64,000 nt of DNA from Bacillus sp. PAMC26568. Its GTDB lineage: Bacteria > Bacillota > Bacilli > Bacillales > Bacillaceae. Below the pieces are notes generated by a model, which worked only from the letters and a program-made list of their open reading frames with translations, was not told the DNA's origin and did no database searches. Numbering within the stretch: the stretch's first letter is position 1; the number at the start of each line of letters is the position of its first letter. The position numbers and the translations under genes are program-made. Shown in pieces: positions 59,438 through 64,000 of this stretch. The stretch lies in assembly GCF_014235785.1 (NCBI RefSeq), contig NZ_CP060137.1:2046001-2110000 (forward strand), in the 5' to 3' direction.

Positions 59438-61368
59438 TCTTTCGTTTCATCAGGACCCATATAACGGTAATCAGTTGGATCGACAGGCTTGAAATTTTCA
59501 GGCTTGTAGAAACGCAGTAAATCACCGTAAACAATTTGGTCTGAAAGGGTTAGTTTTTTATCGACCATTTCTTCTGTATGTTTAATCTCTTCCGTTTCTT
59601 TTAGAGATTCTCCAGTCCCAGTATCGTAATATTTGCCGTCAACTGAAGTATAAGAAGGTGTGACAAAGTCGCCATTTCTGAATGGGACAACTTGCTGATG
59701 ATCTTTAGATAATAAATCTGTACCCATTTGGATATACTCTTTTGAATCAATGCCGAGCAAGTGAAGAAGAGTAGGGCGAATATCAACATCTCCTCCGAAT
59801 TGGTGCTGCTTGCCGCCTTCAAGTCCTGGTGCATGAATGAAAAGAGGAACCCGCTGAAGCTGAGCATGTTCAAACGGCGTAATTTCTTTTCCCATAACTT
59901 GAGACATTGCTTTATTATGATTTTCAGAAATGCCGTAATGGTCACCATACATCACGATCATTGTATTATCATATAATCCTGATTCTTTAAGATCCTCGAA
60001 AAATTGCTGAATGGATTCATCCATATAACGTGCTGTCTGAACATAACGGTCAACTGATCCATCGCCGGTTGTCAGTGGATCAATTGTTGCTTCCTCTTCA
60101 TCGATAGGATAAGGGAAGTGGTTCGTTAATGTAATAAACTTCGTATAGAAAGGCTGTTCCATTGATTTAAGCAGCGGAATCGATTCTTCAAAGAAAGGTT
60201 TGTCCTTAAGTCCGTAATTGACTACATCTTCATCTTTCATTGAATAGTGCGCTGCATCAAAAAATTGCTCATATCCAAGTGACTTATACATCACATCACG
60301 GTTCCAGAATGACTTGTAGTTACCGTGGAAAACCGCTGTAGAATAACCCTTTTGGTCAAGAATCGCTGGTGCTGCCTGAAACGTATTTTCTGCTTTTGTT
60401 GTAAAAACAGCCCCTTGCGGAAGAGGGAATAACGAATTTTCCACCATAAATTCAGCATCCGATGTTTTACCTTGACCAGTCTGATGGAAAAAATTATCAA
60501 AGTAAAGTGTGTTTTTATCTTTTGTTAAAGAATTTAAGAAAGGTGTTACTTCTTCGCCATTGACTTTATAATCAATGGCGAAGGTTTGCAAAGACTCAAG
60601 TGAAATATAAATCACGTTCATGCCTTTTGCTTTCCCGAAGTATTCCGGATTAGGCTCAGCATGAGTTGCTTTCGCATAGTTCACCACTTCTGTCACATCA
60701 TTTCCGTCAGCAAGTGCACGCTGTGCGGATGATTTAGAGCTTTGAATGGCATCATAAATCGTATAGTTATACATACCTAAGTATTTTACAAGGTAGTTAC
60801 GGTCAAACGTGCGTGTTAATAACTGCGGACGATCCATTTCGGCTAAAGCAAGATTTGTTCCGAATAAGATCACAGCTGAGATAAGAACAGCCGACACTTT
60901 TTTGCGTTTCAATTTCACAGGCTCCGGCTTCACAAACTTTCCGAAAACAAGAACCATTAAAATGATTAGATCCAGGAAGTACAGCACATCATACGGTTTG
61001 ATTAAAGCTCCAATACTTTTTCCTAAATCACCTGCATTTTTAGTCTGAGTCAAGGTTGGAACTGTAATGAAGTCATTAAAGAATCGGTAATAAACAAGAT
61101 TTGCATATAAAAGGAAGGACAATAGGAAATCGATGACGATTATCCAAATAAATGCTTTTCTTCCTTTAGCAAATAAAGCGAGTCCTAAAAATAAGACTGC
61201 TGAGCTGATTGGATTAATAAACAGCAAGAACTGCTGAATCGAATTATCAATCCCTAAGTTAAGTTCAATTCGGTAAGCAGCATATGTTTTTATCCATAAC
61301 AGAACGACTGCTAAAAGAAAGAAACCAAGATGCTTACTCAGAAAACTCTTAGCAAATACATTTTTCAT
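59434..61368 (-). CDS. Lipoteichoic acid synthase family protein (LtaS-type)
   Basis: This 644-residue membrane enzyme has five N-terminal helices (about 13-31, 45-66, 72-92, 128-146, 158-176) and an extracellular sulfatase-fold domain (about 245-610). The nucleophile Thr302 lies in HQTGQGKTSDAEFM; metal-binding Glu is in IYISLESLQTFAID, and MYGDHYGISENHNKAMSQVM supplies Asp-His. It polymerises glycerol phosphate from phosphatidylglycerol. Which of the Bacillus paralogues (LtaS, YfnI, YqgS, YvgJ) it equals is not decided. An Ala-Asp/Ala processing site is near residue 220. Confidence 0.9.
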   Translation of the reverse strand: MKNVFAKSFLSKHLGFFLLAVVLLWIKTYAAYRIELNLGIDNSIQQFLLFINPISSAVLFLGLALFAKGRKAFIWIIVIDFLLSFLLYANLVYYRFFNDFITVPTLTQTKNAGDLGKSIGALIKPYDVLYFLDLIILMVLVFGKFVKPEPVKLKRKKVSAVLISAVILFGTNLALAEMDRPQLLTRTFDRNYLVKYLGMYNYTIYDAIQSSKSSAQRALADGNDVTEVVNYAKATHAEPNPEYFGKAKGMNVIYISLESLQTFAIDYKVNGEEVTPFLNSLTKDKNTLYFDNFFHQTGQGKTSDAEFMVENSLFPLPQGAVFTTKAENTFQAAPAILDQKGYSTAVFHGNYKSFWNRDVMYKSLGYEQFFDAAHYSMKDEDVVNYGLKDKPFFEESIPLLKSMEQPFYTKFITLTNHFPYPIDEEEATIDPLTTGDGSVDRYVQTARYMDESIQQFFEDLKESGLYDNTMIVMYGDHYGISENHNKAMSQVMGKEITPFEHAQLQRVPLFIHAPGLEGGKQHQFGGDVDIRPTLLHLLGIDSKEYIQMGTDLLSKDHQQVVPFRNGDFVTPSYTSVDGKYYDTGTGESLKETEEIKHTEEMVDKKLTLSDQIVYGDLLRFYKPENFKPVDPTDYRYMGPDETKE

Positions 61369-61647
61369 TTTTTGACACCTCTTGTAATCAATTAAGTTAG
61401 TTTTATGTTAAATTAAATAGATCCCTGCTGCGAGTTTAGAAGCAAGGATTTGTTCAGCAAAAGATAAGAAGTATCTTACCGCAATTGCATGCCAAAAGTC
61501 AATTTTTTATCAATTCAAACAATCGTAATCTATCAAGCATCAGACATGAACTTTGTTTTTTATGCTTTATTTTCCACCTTTAATTATTAAGGATCATTAC
61601 ATAAAATCGCTCTCCAAAATACAAAGTAAAATTGGGGGTGATTATAA

Positions 61648-62523
61648 TTGAAAATTTTTTTACTTGCAGCACTTTTTCTGACGTCCCAGCAAATGCAAAC
61701 GGATGACAGTTTGACCATTAAACATAGGGATCAGGTTATCGAAAAAGTGAACAGGACTGAAACTGCTGTGCTTTTACCCGAGTTCTTGATGATTGATCAA
61801 ACTAAATTGGATAATTTAATGAACAAGCTAGACAATCAAATGTATACGGCACCCGTAAATGCGCAAATTGACCGGAGCGGAAAAATCATCCCTGAGAAGA
61901 ACGGCTATCGATTGCATCGTGAAAACTTTAAAGAGCAGTTTCATACTTATTTTTTTGGAAACAGTTCAGCAAGTATAGAAGCTCCAAGAATGAAACTGTA
62001 TCCAAAAGTAGACAAAAATTTGCTTGCAAACATTCGGACAACTCGAATCGGAAGTTATGTGACTTTTTTTAATAAGAACAATAAACATCGGTCTCAAAAT
62101 ATTTCTCTTGCTGCAGAATCCATCAATAATACAGTCGTATTCCCCGGAGAAACGTTTTCGTTCAATACAGTTGTCGGAAATCGAACAGCTGCAAGAGGCT
62201 ATTTGCGTGCTCCAATCATCGTGAGAGGAGAACTTTCAGAAGGGATTGGAGGAGGGATTTGCCAGGTTTCTTCTACTTTATTTAATGCGATTGACAATGC
62301 GGGATTAAAAGTGGTAGAGCGTTACTCCCACAGCAGACGTGTTCCATATGTACCAGCGGGAAGAGATGCAACGGTAAGCTGGTATGGACCTGATTTTCGA
62401 TTCACGAATAAGTACAGCGAGCCTGTATTGATCCGGGCCGTTATGCATGGCGGGAGTGTTACTGTCGTCATTTTCTCCACTAGAGAAGTTGAGTATGAAA
62501 AGAGGATTGATCCACGAAATTAA
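61648..62523 (+). CDS. VanW family protein
   Basis: This 291-residue protein has an N-terminal signal-like segment (about 1-16). The C-terminal VanW domain (about 135-275) contains NTVVFPGETFSFNTVVGNRT and the family signature GIGGGICQVSSTLFNAIDNA, then YSHSRRVPYVPAGRDATVSW. VanW function is unknown; relatives are surface or sporulation linked. It starts at TTG behind GGGGGTG. Confidence 0.86.
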   Translation: MKIFLLAALFLTSQQMQTDDSLTIKHRDQVIEKVNRTETAVLLPEFLMIDQTKLDNLMNKLDNQMYTAPVNAQIDRSGKIIPEKNGYRLHRENFKEQFHTYFFGNSSASIEAPRMKLYPKVDKNLLANIRTTRIGSYVTFFNKNNKHRSQNISLAAESINNTVVFPGETFSFNTVVGNRTAARGYLRAPIIVRGELSEGIGGGICQVSSTLFNAIDNAGLKVVERYSHSRRVPYVPAGRDATVSWYGPDFRFTNKYSEPVLIRAVMHGGSVTVVIFSTREVEYEKRIDPRN

Positions 62524-62641
62524 ATAAATTTCGATTCCCTGGTTGTCTTCTTTAGGGAATTACTTTGCTGGAAAAAAGATACTTCTGATTATCAATGCTT
62601 GGACATATGATTAGAAGAATCTTTTCTTAGGCAAGGTGATG

Positions 62642-63217
62642 ATGATTATCACTCAAAAAATAGCAGCCATACTTATAGGAAGCTTATTGATCAGTATTGG
62701 CATCAATGGCTTTTTAGTTCCGCATCATTTGATTGATGGCGGAGTTGATGGAATAGCCTTGATCTTACATTACTATTTTGATTATAAAACGGGTTTATGC
62801 ATTCTATTTTTAAGCTTGCCTCTTTGTTTTTTTTCTTGGTTTTTCAAACCGGTGTATTTTTACAGCAGTATTCACGGTTTATTGATATCTGCATTTTTTA
62901 TTGATTTGCTGGATCCATTGAGAACTCAATTTACTTTGCCGATTTTTCTAAGTTCTCTGATAGGAGGAGGCTTAATAGGAATCGGTATCGGGGTCATGCT
63001 TCGAAATGATACAAGCACTGGGGGAACTGACTTATTGGCACGGCTTATTTCAGACCGTACAAAATTAAATATTGGCATTTCGATCTTAATTATAGACGGC
63101 CTTGTAGCAGCCGCAGGGTATAAAACGTTGGGATTGAGAAGCTTTTTCTTTTCATGTGTGGCAATTGGAATAATCGGATTGATAACTCACATTATCATGA
63201 AACCTTCTGAACACTGA
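62642..63217 (+). CDS. YitT-family membrane protein, short form
   Basis: This 191-residue protein has five or six helices with the YitT signature GSLLISIGINGFLVPHHLID followed by GGVDGIALIL and LRNDTSTGGTDLLARLISDR. The C-terminal cytosolic DUF2179 domain found in most YitT proteins is absent; the protein ends after the last helix. Starts at 62636 (GTG), 62639 and 62642 (ATG) are all possible behind AAGG. Function unknown. Confidence 0.8.
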   Translation: MIITQKIAAILIGSLLISIGINGFLVPHHLIDGGVDGIALILHYYFDYKTGLCILFLSLPLCFFSWFFKPVYFYSSIHGLLISAFFIDLLDPLRTQFTLPIFLSSLIGGGLIGIGIGVMLRNDTSTGGTDLLARLISDRTKLNIGISILIIDGLVAAAGYKTLGLRSFFFSCVAIGIIGLITHIIMKPSEH

Positions 63218-63252
63218 AAAAGCAGAGCCAAATGGGATGTGCTTGACTATTT

Positions 63253-63585
63253 TTATGGATTTGTTGACCATAAACCTGATGTTTTGACAAAAACGCGTGA
63301 ATTAAGTTTTAGTTGAGCAGCCATGAATTCAGCTAGATCTTCAGGCTTCATGACTGATTCCGGATTTCCGTCAGTCAGATTCGTCTCAATGGCTAAATCA
63401 GTAGCAACTGTGCTTGGTGTTACACCAAATTCTTTTATTTCCTCAGCTGTTTTTTCAAGATTGGCTAAAGTCAGGCCAATAAGCCCAATATTGACGCCTT
63501 CCTTCGCAAGTGCGATGGCAGCTGCTCGGCCTATGCCCCTTCCAGCACCGGTAATAATGGCTGTTTTTCCAATTAATGAACCCAT
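63253..63585 (-). pseudogene. yoxD: FabG/YoxD-like SDR with in-frame internal deletion
   Basis: From ATG 63585 (AGGAG 8 nt upstream) the frame gives GKTAIITGAGRGIGRAAAIA and LAKEGVNIGLIGLTLANLEK to IKEFGV, then passes in frame to TPSTVATDLAIETNLTDGNP and the end RVFVKTSGLWSTNP. In the B. subtilis YoxD protein about 125 residues lie between these parts, including the NNAG motif and catalytic Ser-Tyr-Lys. The 110-residue product keeps cofactor-loop and C-terminus only and cannot be a reductase. Confidence 0.84.
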
Positions 63586-63614
63586 ATCTATCACTCCTAT
63601 TAGAAAGTGGAGAC

Positions 63615-63644
63615 AGAAAGACCGCAATTAATCCGCGGTCTTTC
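63615..63644. terminator. Hairpin between the HD gene and yoxD remnant
   Basis: AGAAAGACCGC pairs perfectly with GCGGTCTTTCT. The T-rich tail is better on the plus strand. Confidence 0.55.
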
Positions 63645-63656
63645 TGCATTTTCATT

Positions 63657-64000
63657 TTATTCTAGATTTGCATGGTTTCCGTACATCGTTTCGGAATCTA
63701 ATCCCTTTTTCTCCATAAACCTTAAGATAATCACATCATAGAACAGCTGAAGAGTTTGTTCGAAAAGGGGCCCATCGGCTGGATGGTTTTTTTCAATGCT
63801 TGTTTGATCTTTAGGAGATCCAGGCAATTGAAAATAGGGTGTTTTTTGATCAATTCCCGCTCTTGCTGATTTAGTTTTTCTTTTTTCTGAGAAGTTTTGA
63901 ATCGATGTGTAATTTTCCAATATCATGAAGAAGTGACCTATTCGGAATAGGTGCTGTTCTTTAAGAGAAAAACCCATTTCTTGTGCTATTGCGCGTGTAA
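63657..64000 (-). pseudogene. HD-domain (HD-GYP-like) gene, frameshifted and cut by window end
   Basis: On the minus strand the frame enters at the window edge as RAIAQEMGFSLKEQHLFRIG HFF, shifts near 63932 to HDIGKLHIDSKLLR, and shifts again near 63890 to KLNQQERELIKKHPIFNCLD. These are consecutive parts of a metal-dependent HD phosphohydrolase domain, as in HD-GYP or related regulators. Two frameshifts break it. The gene continues beyond 64000, so its total size is unknown. Confidence 0.72.

Noticed and set aside
1..64000. tRNA or rRNA genes, insertion sequences, prophage
   Set aside because: No cloverleaf, rRNA motif, transposase, integrase or phage structural gene was recognised on either strand.

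Overview
The window is AT-rich chromosomal DNA from an endospore-forming member of the Bacillaceae. Evidence is a spore-type GH18 hydrolase, Spo0M, CdaS, BshB2, LtaS and CwlS homologues, and a long run of genes in the order known from the Bacillus subtilis yod-yoj region. From about 22.7 to 59.1 kb the order yodN, yozD, (insert), yodM, yodL, deoD, yodJ, yodI, yodH, ctpA, mhqD(yodD), yodC, yodB, (insert), yojE, yojF, yojG/bshB2, yojI, yojJ/cdaS, (insert), yojL/cwlS, yojM/sodC can be read. No rRNA, tRNA, CRISPR array, insertion sequence or prophage was seen.

Layout. 0-22.3 kb is accessory: a LysM/GH18 hydrolase, a sugar dehydrogenase with a decayed paralogue beside it, a DUF2515/CBO0543 pair, a squalene-hopene cyclase stub, a DoxX protein behind Rex-like boxes, EamA and MFS transporters, methyltransferase, two VOC proteins, a quinone-reductase-like MDR enzyme, GNAT, a deleted RND pump, DinB, a styrene-monooxygenase-like flavoprotein, and a three-gene ABC exporter. 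22.7-23.8 kb is yodN/yozD. 24-33.6 kb is an insertion relative to B. subtilis; it holds a broken second DUF2515 gene, a coupled small basic protein-protein kinase-Spo0M operon, a Cdd1-like HhH protein, a methyltransferase, a DMT transporter, a broken TauE/SafE gene and a GDPD. 33.7-45 kb is the yodM-yodB core, with an electrophile/quinone-response group (wrbA behind an MhqR-like box, mhqD, yodC, yodB). 45-59 kb holds coat-like and Hsp20 proteins, the bacillithiol pair yojF-bshB2, MATE, c-di-AMP synthase CdaS, purine permease, CwlS, a tetR-SDR pair and sodC. 59-64 kb has LtaS, VanW, YitT and two broken genes.

The most striking features are (1) a T-box leader followed only by an arginyl-tRNA synthetase C-terminal remnant and then by sodC; (2) the translationally coupled basic protein-kinase-Spo0M operon; (3) Rex-like palindromes before doxX; (4) a four-copy repeat family that always sits directly after a stop codon in the sense of the upstream gene; and (5) dense gene decay: more than ten genes broken by large deletions, nonsense codons or frameshifts within 64 kb. 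Several short genes (34-58 codons) that are easily missed are listed: DUF4023, yozD and small basic or zinc-ribbon proteins.
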